A stretch of 23,732 nucleotides of DNA from assembly GCA_000434395.1 (NCBI GenBank), contig FR878752.1:1-23732 (forward strand), written 5' to 3'. Below are positions 8,183 through 16,800 of this stretch, piece after piece. Both the position numbers and the translations under genes were made by a program. The notes under the pieces are model-generated. The model was given only the letters and a program-made list of their open reading frames with translations. It was not told the DNA's origin and made no database searches. The DNA is from Clostridium sp. CAG:568 (GTDB lineage Bacteria > Bacillota_I > Bacilli_A > RFN20 > CAG-288). How positions within the stretch are numbered: position 1 is the stretch's first letter; each line of letters begins with the position of its first letter.

Positions 8183-8435
8183 AATCAAAGGATAAAGCAC
8201 TGCTGTATTAGGCAATAATAGAACTAATTAAGTCTTTTCTATAGAGACAATATCAAGACTTTAGAATTCTTATTAGGAAACTTATTCTACACACATTTCA
8301 CCCAATTCATATGTGATGTATTAGCATTGCTATTGTTAGTTGCCAAACTAACAATGCAATTGATATTAGGAATTAAATCAATAATCAAGAAAGAAAATAA
8401 TAACTAGATGATAGGTTAAAACCTATCTTCTTTTT
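8183..8435 (+). ncRNA. candidate structured small RNA, unknown family
   Basis: A predicted transcript of about 250 bases between a plausible promoter and a Rho-independent terminator, in the gap between divergent def and ylbF. It contains a long imperfect rod: TAATAGAA pairs with TTC(T)TATTA and AAGTCTT pairs with AAGACTT, separated by an asymmetric internal loop, with a smaller hairpin at the tip (about 8217-8275). A weak stem CACAT/ATGTG follows near 8293-8315. Next comes a perfect 10-bp hairpin with a GCCA loop (8332-8341 with 8346-8355), then the terminator. No coding frame, SD or tRNA-like fold is seen. I do not recognise it as SRP RNA, tmRNA or RNase P. A rod with an internal loop recalls 6S RNA, but the bubble is smaller than usual, so that identity is only a thought. 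It could also be a long untranslated leader with premature termination. Confidence 0.45.
8410..8435 (+). terminator. orphan plus-strand Rho-independent terminator
   Basis: GATAGGTT (8410-8417) pairs perfectly with AACCTATC (8420-8427), followed by TTCTTTTT. There is no plus-strand gene upstream, because def is on the other strand. It therefore ends a noncoding transcript or protects ylbF from antisense-side read-through. Confidence 0.8.
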
Positions 8436-8463
8436 AAATATAAAATAATCATTCTTTCCTAAA

Positions 8464-8472
8464 TGATATAAT
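8464..8472 (+). promoter_or_regulatory. extended -10 promoter of the ylbF-rsmD-coaD operon
   Basis: TGATATAAT gives an extended -10 (TGN followed by a perfect TATAAT at 8467-8472) with no clear -35. The predicted start near 8479 would leave too little leader for a GTG start at 8482 and supports the ATG at 8503. Confidence 0.65.
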
Positions 8473-8502
8473 TAAAAAGTTGTGAGGATTATCTATTATT
8501 TT

Positions 8503-8835
8503 ATGGAAGAAAACTTGAGAAAAGCTATCGATGATTTCATAGATTTCTATAATAAATCCAATATAAAAAAAGAAGAGGATGAATTGGATAAAGAAATAGA
8601 AAACGACAAAGATTTATCAAAGCTTATCAAAGAAGGCCAAATATCATTAGGTTCTTATCTCAAGAATAAAAATGATATAAGTGCGATGAAATCATTAGCT
8701 TCAGCTAAGAAAAATTATTATTCCAATGACAAAGTTAAGAGAAGATTTGAATTATATAAAGAGATAAAAAGTGTTCTTTCTATAATAGAAAATGGCCTTA
8801 TCGACAATACAAAGAATATATATGATAATTTCTAA
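8503..8835 (+). CDS. ylbF: YlbF/YmcA-family-like small helical protein
   Basis: 110 aa, nearly all helix, highly charged, with no membrane segment. In Bacillus, YlbF works with YmcA and YaaT in a complex affecting RNase Y specificity and developmental phosphorelays. The call rests on gene order (ylbF, then rsmD, then coaD as in B. subtilis, minus ylbG) and on the family's typical pattern: an N-terminal helix, a charged middle, and a region with conserved Y and L spacing (ISLGSYLKNKNDISAM). Sequence similarity is not decisive by eye. I chose ATG 8503 over an in-frame GTG at 8482, because GTGAGG at 8482-8487 is the only SD-like sequence (15 bases from the ATG, long) and the predicted transcript starts near 8479. 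The gene ends 14 bases before rsmD. Confidence 0.6.
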   Translation: MEENLRKAIDDFIDFYNKSNIKKEEDELDKEIENDKDLSKLIKEGQISLGSYLKNKNDISAMKSLASAKKNYYSNDKVKRRFELYKEIKSVLSIIENGLIDNTKNIYDNF

Positions 8836-8849
8836 GGAGGATTAATTAA

Positions 8850-9419
8850 ATGCTAAGGATAATATCTGGAAAATTCCGTCATAGATTGTTGGAAGTTCCT
8901 CAAAGTGAGAACTGCAGACCTACTATGGATAAAATTAGAGAAGCCGTATTTTCATCTATATCTAACGATGTTCCTAACTGTACATTCCTAGATTTATTTT
9001 CAGGATCTGGTGCTATAGGAATAGAAGCACTATCTAGAGGAGCTAAAAAAGTTGTTTTTAATGAAATAGACCCATCTACATTGAGAACTTTAAGAAAAAA
9101 TGTTTCGACATATGATCCCCATTTTGAAACTTGTGTCATTTTGAAGAAAGATTGGCAGCAAGCATTAATAGGATTATCTGGAAGAGGAGAAGTATTCGAT
9201 ATAGTCTACTTAGATCCTCCTTATCAAATGGCTGAAGCGGTAAACAAGCAGGCCATAGAAATGATGCGTGATAGCGGATTATTATCTCCAACTGCTATTG
9301 TTATAGCTGAGCAAACTATAAATCCCGAGCCTATCGATGGATTCACTTTGAAAATTCATAAATATGGTAGAAAAATTCTCGGTACATATAAACTAGGACA
9401 AGAAGAGGAAGACAAATAA
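8850..9419 (+). CDS. rsmD: 16S rRNA (guanine966-N2)-methyltransferase
   Basis: SAM-dependent methyltransferase of 189 aa that modifies G966 of 16S rRNA in the small subunit. It opens with MLRIISGKFRHRLL and the family segment RPTMDKIREAVFSSI. The SAM-binding motif is DLFSGSGAIGIEALSRGA, followed by the acidic NEID after strand 2, and the catalytic motif DPPY lies in the second half. Length is normal. An AAGGAGG sits 8 to 9 bases before the ATG. Its stop shares one base with the coaD start, the rsmD-coaD arrangement seen in many Firmicutes. Confidence 0.95.
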   Translation: MLRIISGKFRHRLLEVPQSENCRPTMDKIREAVFSSISNDVPNCTFLDLFSGSGAIGIEALSRGAKKVVFNEIDPSTLRTLRKNVSTYDPHFETCVILKKDWQQALIGLSGRGEVFDIVYLDPPYQMAEAVNKQAIEMMRDSGLLSPTAIVIAEQTINPEPIDGFTLKIHKYGRKILGTYKLGQEEEDK

Positions 9420-9901
9420 TGAAAACTGCATTATATGCCGGTTCATTCGACCCATTCACCAACGGTCATTTAGAAGTCGTTGAAAAAGCTTTAAAAGTAT
9501 TCGATAAAATTGTAATTCTAGTAGCTAATAACAATGCTAAAAAATACACTTTTTCACTAGATGAAAGAGTAGCAATCATAAAAGAATGCTTCAAGAATAA
9601 TTCTAAAGTAGAAGTCGAATCCACATCGGGAATTACAGTTAGAAAAGCTAAATCTTTAAACATCAATGTCATGATTAGAGGTCTTAGAGATGTTCAAGAT
9701 TTTGAAATGGAGCAGAGACTTTATATAGTCAATCGAGCTTTAGATAAAGACATAGAAACATTCTATGTCATGGCTAGCCCAGCTAAAATATTCATATCTT
9801 CAACAAACTTAAAATTAATGTTTAAGGCGGGAGAAGATATATCAGATTATGTCCCAAAACCTGTATTAAATGCATTAGAGAAAGTAAAAGATAGGATTTA
9901 A
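9419..9901 (+). CDS. coaD: phosphopantetheine adenylyltransferase
   Basis: Transfers AMP from ATP to 4'-phosphopantetheine, giving dephospho-CoA, the penultimate step of coenzyme A synthesis; cytoplasmic, hexameric in the family. 160 aa, normal length. The nucleotidyltransferase motif is complete: AGSFDPFTNGH (7-17), with the TxGH-type His17. IRGLRD holds the substrate-binding Arg, and the ISSTNLK segment near the C-terminus matches the family's ISST/S motif. The ATG overlaps the rsmD stop (TAATG), so translation is coupled. No convincing terminator follows before the converging gene at 9968. Confidence 0.96.
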   Translation: MKTALYAGSFDPFTNGHLEVVEKALKVFDKIVILVANNNAKKYTFSLDERVAIIKECFKNNSKVEVESTSGITVRKAKSLNINVMIRGLRDVQDFEMEQRLYIVNRALDKDIETFYVMASPAKIFISSTNLKLMFKAGEDISDYVPKPVLNALEKVKDRI

Positions 9902-9967
9902 TAAAGCTCAAGTAAAAAGCCTCCTACATTGTACACTTTTGCTGAGGATTTACGATTAGAACTATTT

Positions 9968-10885
9968 TTACTTCTTGTAACGAATGAACTCGGAAGTTCC
10001 TTCTCCATCAGGGTTGTTGATATCGTAATTCAAGTAAGTTACAACAGGTGAAACGTTATCGTTAGTGGTGGTGAAGTTAGCAGAGATTGTTGCAAAGAAT
10101 TCCTTACGAACAGTAGAAGCATCAGTAGCAGAGAATCCATAACGTACAGAGACAGGATAATCCTTGGTGATGTCGAAGTTATCGGAATTCTTGTAGACAG
10201 CGATGACAGCAGCATCGGTAGGCATGCTGGTCTTTCCTTCAAAACTCTTTCCAGAAGTACGAGATACATTCTTGCTTCCAGTTTCGATATTCAACAAATC
10301 TTCCTTTTGATCCTTCAAAGCTTGGCTATAGAACTTAGCCAAAATCAAAGCAATAGCTTGATCTTGGTCCTTGGTGATATCAGGATTCTTTGCGATATCA
10401 TTATCAGAATTCTCATCGTTACGGGTCAAATCGATTGCATAGAAGCTCTTTTCTACATTGAGGAATTTGTTTTCTCCAGAGAAGATATAGTCAGAGAAAG
10501 CTTTATTCACAGACAAAGCCTGGTTTCCAGAATCTTCAGAGTAATAGAAGACTGTGGTGTATTCATTATCCTTGTTCTTTCCATAAGAATTGACTTCATT
10601 CACATTCTTACGTTTACCTTTCCAATAAGATAAAGCGACATCCTCATCAGGTCTAACGGCTGTAGCAGCACGAACAATCAAAGGAATAGATATGACGATA
10701 GCAAAAACCAATACGACTACCAAGACAACTTGAACCCATGCAGTTTCCTTGAACCAAATCCAAATATTCAAGAAGAAATCCTTCACTGGATTGTCTTTGT
10801 TGGAGTGTTTTCTTTGTTTCTTGTTTCCTCCATTGCTTCCAGGTGTTTGATCAACACCATTGAACTTCATGTTGTCGTTATCCAT
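9968..10885 (-). CDS. single-pass membrane protein of unknown function
   Basis: 305 aa that I do not recognise. A basic, Asn/Gly-rich cytoplasmic N-terminus (1-40) leads to one transmembrane helix (about 49-72, VQVVLVVVLVFAIVISIPL), then an outside domain of about 230 residues. The start of that domain (109-160, with TTVFYYSEDSGNQ and then FYAIDLTRND) has the strand-helix-strand look of a thioredoxin-like fold. No CxxC is present and the whole protein lacks Cys, so no redox role is claimed. The rest is polar, with a late beta-rich portion. The ATG at 10885 has GGAGG 10 bases upstream. It converges with coaD and is divergent from ldh. Possible roles are an envelope or secretion-associated factor, but this is a guess. 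Confidence 0.8.
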   Translation of the reverse strand: MDNDNMKFNGVDQTPGSNGGNKKQRKHSNKDNPVKDFFLNIWIWFKETAWVQVVLVVVLVFAIVISIPLIVRAATAVRPDEDVALSYWKGKRKNVNEVNSYGKNKDNEYTTVFYYSEDSGNQALSVNKAFSDYIFSGENKFLNVEKSFYAIDLTRNDENSDNDIAKNPDITKDQDQAIALILAKFYSQALKDQKEDLLNIETGSKNVSRTSGKSFEGKTSMPTDAAVIAVYKNSDNFDITKDYPVSVRYGFSATDASTVRKEFFATISANFTTTNDNVSPVVTYLNYDINNPDGEGTSEFIRYKK

Positions 10886-11119
10886 GTTTACTAAGCCTCC
10901 ATAATTCCATGCAAAATAAAAAGATTATAAAAAGAGCATGGGTAAAATCGGCATTTAGTATATATATGAGCGGTTTTTCTTTCAAGGAAAAGGAATAACT
11001 ACCGAAAAATACCACTAATCTACCTAAAGTTAATCCTAAGAGAAAAACTGGATTCAGTCCATTTATTTCATAAAAAGTCTAAAAACCAATATTTTTTTGA
11101 ATTTAGAAAAGAAATACTC
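10886..11119 (-). other. divergent promoter region, unknown gene side
   Basis: The intergenic gap between the divergent membrane-protein gene and ldh. A minus-strand -10 TATAAT lies at 10929-10924 with a poor -35. It is flanked by inverted arms CCATGC (10907-10912) and GCATGG (10936-10941), which could be an operator. The remainder (about 10945-11119) is AT-rich with no frame and no strong fold. Confidence 0.45.
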
Positions 11120-11147
11120 TTAACTCTTTTTTTTAGTTGATTATAAT
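11120..11147 (+). promoter_or_regulatory. ldh promoter
   Basis: -10 TATAAT (11142-11147) with a moderate -35 TTAACT (11120-11125) at 16 bases, separated by an eight-base T run. The leader is about 20 bases and carries AAAGGAG just before the ATG. Confidence 0.65.
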
Positions 11148-11174
11148 AAGCTCGGTTTAAAAGGAGCCGAAAAA

Positions 11175-12236
11175 ATGGCAAAAGTTTTTGGAAAGAAAAA
11201 GGTTGTAGTTGTCGGTGACGGACGTGTTGGATCTTCAGCAGTATTTGCTCTCTTCCAACAATCTTGGATCAACGAAGTCGGTGTAATCGATGTCGTTCTT
11301 CCTGGACACAAGGATGAGAATGGCGAGTGGGTCAAGGGATTCAACGCCATGCACAACGTCGAAGGTGATGCCCTCGATATGAACGATGGTGCTTCATTCC
11401 TCGAAGGAAATGGACGTGTCGTCGCTGCTAACTGGTCTGATGAGCCTGGTAAGGAAGGATGTGATTACTCCATTTGTGATGATGCTGATGCAGTCGTCAT
11501 CACTTCTGGAGCTCCTCAAAAGCCTGGACAAACTCGTCTTGAGCTTCTCGGAGCTAATGCTTCCATCGTCGCTGGAGTTTGCAAGCAATTGAAATCACAC
11601 CTCAACGATCACTGTGTCGTCATCGTTGTTTCCAATCCTTGCGATGTCCTCGCTTGGGTTGCTTACAAGACATTGGGAATCGACTCCAAGAGAGTCATCG
11701 GTTCTGGATGCGTCCTCGATTCTTCTCGTTTGAAGCAAGAAATCGGAGATGATCTTGGAATCGACTATCGTTCAGTCAATGCCACCATCATCGGTGAGCA
11801 CGGAGACTCCGAAGTTGCTGCTTACTCTGCAGCTTCCATCGGAACCACTCCTATCCGTCAATACTATGAAGAGTACAAGGGAATCAGCGGTGCTGAGTTG
11901 GATGCTCACCTCGAGAAGATTCACTACAACGTCTGGCACTCTGCTTACGATGTCATCAACCTCAAGAGAGCTACCAACTATGCTATTGCACTTTCTATCA
12001 CCAGAATTTGCAAGGCTATCTTGACTGATGAAAAGGTCATCCTTCCTGTCTCCGTACTTTGCGACAAGCACGTACTCGGTGGAAAGGCTGAAGGAGTCTA
12101 CCTCTCCGTACCTTCAATCTTAGGTGCTAACGGAGTCGAGGCTATCGTCGCTCCTGAGTATTCCAAGGAAGACACCGAAGCTGTCCTCAAGTCAGCTGAG
12201 ACTTTGAGAGAGAACTGCGCTAAGGTTCAATTCTAA
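11175..12236 (+). CDS. ldh: L-lactate dehydrogenase, NAD-dependent
   Basis: Reduces pyruvate to L-lactate and regenerates NAD+ in fermentation; cytoplasmic. 353 aa, somewhat longer than the usual 315-320. The Rossmann motif is GDGRVGS (14-20), and an Asp at the end of strand 2 (VID, 39) favours NAD over NADP. The active-site loop SGAPQKPGQTR (111-121) has Gln at the position that separates lactate (Gln) from malate (Arg) dehydrogenases. SNPCDVLAW is at 153-161, and the catalytic His209 is in IGEHGDSE. Extra length comes from an insertion near 42-60 and a longer tail. Codon use is strongly biased (CTC, ATC, GTC, GCT, CGT), unlike most neighbours, as expected for a very highly expressed gene. 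SD is AAAGGAG. It is monocistronic, ending at a terminator. Confidence 0.94.
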   Translation: MAKVFGKKKVVVVGDGRVGSSAVFALFQQSWINEVGVIDVVLPGHKDENGEWVKGFNAMHNVEGDALDMNDGASFLEGNGRVVAANWSDEPGKEGCDYSICDDADAVVITSGAPQKPGQTRLELLGANASIVAGVCKQLKSHLNDHCVVIVVSNPCDVLAWVAYKTLGIDSKRVIGSGCVLDSSRLKQEIGDDLGIDYRSVNATIIGEHGDSEVAAYSAASIGTTPIRQYYEEYKGISGAELDAHLEKIHYNVWHSAYDVINLKRATNYAIALSITRICKAILTDEKVILPVSVLCDKHVLGGKAEGVYLSVPSILGANGVEAIVAPEYSKEDTEAVLKSAETLRENCAKVQF

Positions 12237-12284
12237 TAGTCGCTTTCTTAGACTACAAATAGAAATCTAAAATTTAAGTTTAAA

Positions 12285-12312
12285 AGTCAGACTGAAAGGT
12301 CTGGCTTTTTTG
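12285..12312 (+). terminator. Rho-independent terminator of ldh
   Basis: AGTCAGAC (12285-12292) pairs with GTCTGGCT (12299-12306), with one G-U pair and a 6-base loop, followed by TTTTT and further T. It lies about 50 bases after the ldh stop. Confidence 0.88.
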
Positions 12313-12389
12313 CTTTTCTATTTTAAGAAATTACTAAGTAATTCTAATAAATCTCATTTGTGCTCAAATTGAATTTCCAGTAAAAAAAG

Positions 12390-12490
12390 AGCGCATATTG
12401 CATTTTTTAGTTAAAAGGTTTAACAATTTGAATAATTAATTTTATATTGATATTGATTTTCATATATATTAGTACTGCATTTAATGCGCT
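12390..12490 (+). promoter_or_regulatory. upstream region of the surface-protein pair with a long-range inverted repeat
   Basis: AGCGCAT (12390-12396) and ATGCGCT (12484-12490) are perfect inverse complements, extended by GCA/TGC (12400-12402 and 12476-12478), with about 73 bases between. The interior is very AT-rich, with several possible -10 boxes but no decisive promoter. The arms could be two half-sites for a looping regulator or the base of a leader RNA stem. Only a weak SD (AAGAGAG, about 15 bases away) precedes the ATG at 12522. Nothing else is seen in the rest of the gap (12313-12521). Confidence 0.35.
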
Positions 12491-12521
12491 ATTGTTATAT
12501 TAAGAGAGATTATATATATAC

Positions 12522-13835
12522 ATGAATATAGATAAAGATGAGAAATTTTTAGATGAAGAAAAAGATGAAAATAGCCAAGGAGCCAAGGCTGAGACTAATG
12601 AAATAGAAACTTCTTCTAATGATGTCTCTAATGAAGAAGCTGATTCAGCAAAAGAAGCTTCTACCATAGAAAAAGCAGGGGCTGAAGAAACTAATCCTTC
12701 AATTGATGAAAACACAAACAAACCTGAAGATAAAAAAGATGAGAATAAGAAAAAAGCAAAGAAAAAGAAATGGATATTTCCTACAGTAATTTGCTCCATC
12801 TCATTGATTGTCGGTATTGGAATGGGATATCTAGGATATGCAATGTTTGGGAAAAAAGGACCTTCAATTGATTATGGTGATTTGTTTGAAGGATACAATT
12901 ATTTAGAATGCGCTAAGTATTCAAATTTGAATAGTATCTTATCCGACAAAGAATTAGCTGATGATCCTACTGCTCAAGCTATAGCTGCTGCTAATACGTC
13001 CTTATACAAGTTAGCTAAGGCTAAGTACTTCTTGACTTATGAAAAGCAAGCTGTCATAGCTACAGTTGGAATAAAGACAACTCAAGATATTGAAGCTGTA
13101 ACTTATGCTTCACCAGAAGTCACATTCAACCAAAACATATCTTCTTCTTCATTTGTTCACACAGCTGATAGATTCTACGATTATGGAAACTCAATAGATT
13201 CTTATAGAGAAAGTACCCCTGATAAATGGAAGAACTCTGAAAGTAAGAGCTATACCTATGATCAATTCATTCAATCCAGAGGAAAACTATTGAAGAGATT
13301 ATATTTCTTAAATGTAGATTCATCATCCGAACATAGAGAGTATTTAACAGATGATGAAAGCCAAGTTACTAGCACCACTTACCAAGAACAGGCAGTGATC
13401 GGATACGATATCGGTCCTAAATCAATAACTAGCGCAACAATTCAAAACAGTGGAAGTAATTATCTAATAACAATCGAAATGGATTACACTACACCGACTG
13501 GATTTAGAGAGATGGGCCTTCAAATGCAAATGACTGGTGGATTATCAGGACTTCCAAACTTTTCCTCGGTAGAAATTCAAATGACTATCGACAAAAACTT
13601 GAACATGATAAAGAACTTCTCCACGGCTTCTTACAATGCATTGATCGGTGGAATCAATGCTCAATGTTCATCTGAGAGTACAGTTTACTATTTCACTCAA
13701 GATGAGCCTTTCAAAGATAGTAGTGGAGCAGAGCTCAAAGAGCCAAACCCACATGAGCAGACAGGTGAGCCTAAATCCGATGACGAAACAAAGTTGATCA
13801 AATATTCCAGAGAAAAATCCAAGGAGGTTAAGTGA
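12522..13835 (+). CDS. membrane-anchored surface protein, partner of the giant repeat protein
   Basis: 437 aa, no family recognised. Residues 1-70 are a very acidic, Ser/Asn/Glu-rich cytoplasmic tail, followed by a Lys-rich stop (KKKAKKKK, 76-83) and one transmembrane helix (84-109) that ends in GxGxGYxxxAxF. Residues 110-437 lie outside the membrane by the positive-inside rule. The outside domain starts helical (120-170). Its late part (313-390: a YLITIEMDY strand, then SSVEIQMTIDKNLNMIKNFS) resembles the unit repeated five times in the next protein, and the general strand pattern recalls LolA/LppX-like half-barrels; both are by-eye inferences. The tail (395-437) is charged and probably flexible. 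The stop is one base from the next start, and the SD for that gene lies inside this one, so the two are translationally coupled. Confidence 0.85.
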   Translation: MNIDKDEKFLDEEKDENSQGAKAETNEIETSSNDVSNEEADSAKEASTIEKAGAEETNPSIDENTNKPEDKKDENKKKAKKKKWIFPTVICSISLIVGIGMGYLGYAMFGKKGPSIDYGDLFEGYNYLECAKYSNLNSILSDKELADDPTAQAIAAANTSLYKLAKAKYFLTYEKQAVIATVGIKTTQDIEAVTYASPEVTFNQNISSSSFVHTADRFYDYGNSIDSYRESTPDKWKNSESKSYTYDQFIQSRGKLLKRLYFLNVDSSSEHREYLTDDESQVTSTTYQEQAVIGYDIGPKSITSATIQNSGSNYLITIEMDYTTPTGFREMGLQMQMTGGLSGLPNFSSVEIQMTIDKNLNMIKNFSTASYNALIGGINAQCSSESTVYYFTQDEPFKDSSGAELKEPNPHEQTGEPKSDDETKLIKYSREKSKEVK

Positions 13836-13836
13836 T

Positions 13837-16800
13837 ATGACAAAATTATGGAGCACATTCATTCTTTGCACTGCTAGTGTATCTTTCGTAGCAGCTGGTT
13901 CAGGAATAGGTTATTTCGCTACTGCCGCATTTCAAGGAACCAATAAAACATCAACTAGCAGTCATGAGCCCCCAAAACCTGTCGAATTAACATCCAAGGA
14001 CAAGTTCATAAACAACTTATTAGGATCTTCTTCTATCAAATTAAAGAAAGCTAATGTCAACATCTCCGGATTGGATGATGGAACTCTAACTATCAAATCC
14101 GATGATTTAGCTTTGAACTTGTTGGAATCTGACTCCGAGTATAAAGGATCCAAAAACATGATGTCTGGAAACCTCGATGTTTCCTACAAAGGAATCGATG
14201 AATCTTTTGGATTATACGTTTCTGGTGATAAAGCTACTGTCAATTACGCAAATAATCTCTATTCTATCGATTACAAAACATTGACCGATGCTATATCTAT
14301 ATTGAAAGAATTCCCTATCCCTACAGTCGATGGATCTTCTTTAACTCTTCCATCTATGGATGAAATATCTGAGTGGGGTCAAAATGCCTTAGGTGGAATC
14401 ACTGAAGAAGAAGGTTCAAACAACACCTACGTCTACACCATGGATTTAGATCCTTTAGGAAAGATTCAGTTTATTGCCGACAAGGACACTCTAACTTTAA
14501 AAGGAATCAATACACCTTCCACTTTAAATCTTCCAATCAATGATAAGGTCATTCATATCGGTGTATCAGCTGATGCTGAACAAGATTTGAAGAATTCGCA
14601 AACTGAGAATGTTCCAAACAAGGATATAAACGATTTGAATGGATTGACAGGAATTCTTAAAACTGTCAAAGATATATACAATTCAAAGAGTTTCGATTCT
14701 ACGATAACGGCTAAGCTTAGCGGTGGAGATTTATCCAAGGATATCGATGCTTCCATCAGACTATCAAGTAATTTCAACGCTGATCCTTACATCGCACAAG
14801 TCGAGACAATTTCCTCAAATATGCTCAAAGGAAAGGCTTTGGTCACTTATTCAAACGGTAGAACTTATGTCTCTGTCAACGATAAAATCAAAGGATACAT
14901 CGACAACACTACAATCGATGGTTTGATGAATGTTTTCAAGAAGGAAACTGATACTCAACAATTGGTCGATGGATTAGATAGTTTGGGTGGATTCATTAAA
15001 GGAACTGATTTGGAAAAAATCATCAACGGAGATTACTCCGTATATAAGAACTTCCTCAAATCATTCAATGTCTTGAATAATGGAAGCCAGTATGTCCTAA
15101 AGATTTCAAACAAAGCTTTAGGATTAGATTCTAATGACTCATCTTTTACCTTAATTCTTAATCTCAGTGAAGATAAGACTGGAATCGAGTCTTTGTCAGT
15201 CAAGGAATTCCCTGTAATGGGTTATATATTGGATGCCGATATAAAATTAGACACAACCACTGCTGAGAAAATGGTTCCTGTAGAAGAGTCTAAGTATGGA
15301 AATTACAATGGTGTACTTCCTATCGTCAACCAAATGTATTCTTTGATTGGTAATAAGAAGGCTACATTCGAATATAACTTATCAGTCTCTGACAAATCTT
15401 TGAATAATCCTCTTTATCTCTCAGGAAAATTGAGTGGAGATTTGACTAACTTCAATTCCACTGATGACTTAGTCAACACTCCTATAGCTTTAACTGCCAA
15501 TGCTTCTATAGACGGAAAGAATCATTCTATCGAAGCAAGAAGACTCAATAATGTATCATACGTAAGCTTCGACAACATTTTTCAAGAAAAAGCTACAGAT
15601 GAATCTGCAGTAAACATCTACAAAGCTGTCATGGATAACATGAACAAGATACAGCCCAATAAAAATGTCACTGACGGATTGAATGAAAAAGTCGAAAAAG
15701 TAATGGATACTGTATCCAATACAATCAAAGGAATATTCTCCTTCGATAATGGATTAGACTTAGACAAAATCACAGAAATCTTTGCTATCGATAGTATCGA
15801 TACATCAGATACAAAGATAAATATTTCTTTCGATACATCTAAGCTAGGTTACGATATCGGAAATATCAAAGTCACAGTAGATGTAGCAAACGATGCTATC
15901 GATGTAGCTGTCACTGGTCTCACGTTCAACGATACAACTATCAGTTTGAACCTCAAGACTATCGATTATGTCGATCCATCAGAATCGTTAGATTCAGAAT
16001 TTGATCCCGAATCCTATATTCAAGTAAATGAATTCCATAACTTCATCAACGGATTATTCGATATGGTTACATCCAAGGAACAAAAGTATGGTGTTTCTTT
16101 GAATGCCACCTTGGCTTCAACTGCTGAAAACGGATATACATCACACCTCATCGGAAATGAGTACCTCAACTTCACCAATGGTTCATATAAGGGAAATCTT
16201 ATCTATGATATGGATGATTCAACTTATGATCCTTATATTGAATTCTCATATAACGATGAAGATTTGAAAGGATCTGACAACGAAGGTAAGTTGTTCGCTT
16301 CCTACGGACATAAATTAACATCATTCGACGATAACGGAGCTTATACTCCTATCATAGATGAGAAAAATCCAGAGACTTTATACATCGGAATGGATAATTC
16401 CAAGTTAGATGATGTAATCAGTACAATAACTGGAATGGATGAAAACAACTTGTTATATGAGTACTTCCAAAAGATAAGTACCGGAATGTCTTCCATTCCT
16501 TTACAAGATATCATCAAGAATAAAAACTATACTGAATTGTTGAATGACTTCATTAGAAAGATTGTCTTGACTGATACTGAAGTATCAGTTCAAATCAATC
16601 CTTACTACATTGGATTAAGCGATGATAAAAATGCTGAATCTATGACTGTTGTAGCCTACTACAGCGGAACTAAGATCACTGGATTAAAGATTGAAAATGC
16701 TGAATTAGGTAATAATATCTTAAATATGGATATAGATTTGATTGATTATGATCCAGCTTCTGCCAATCTCATCGATTTCACTTCTCATCTCAATGAATCA

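Noticed and set aside
8326..8356. Perfect hairpin with GCCA loop as a terminator
   Set aside because: No T tract on either strand; treated as an internal element of the small-RNA candidate.
8482..8502. GTG start at 8482 for the ylbF-like gene
   Set aside because: No SD precedes it, and the extended -10 at 8464-8472 would start transcription only a few bases upstream. The GTGAGG itself looks like the SD for ATG 8503.
9902..9967. Terminator between coaD and the converging membrane-protein gene
   Set aside because: Only a broken stem (GTAAA and CCTC with GAGG and TTTAC, unequal bulge, 20-base loop) and no adjacent T tract; not convincing in either direction.
13833..13885. Read-through of TGA (code 4) joining the two surface proteins
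   Set aside because: Reading through TGA meets TAG within 15 codons in that frame, and the next gene has its own SD and ATG in another frame.
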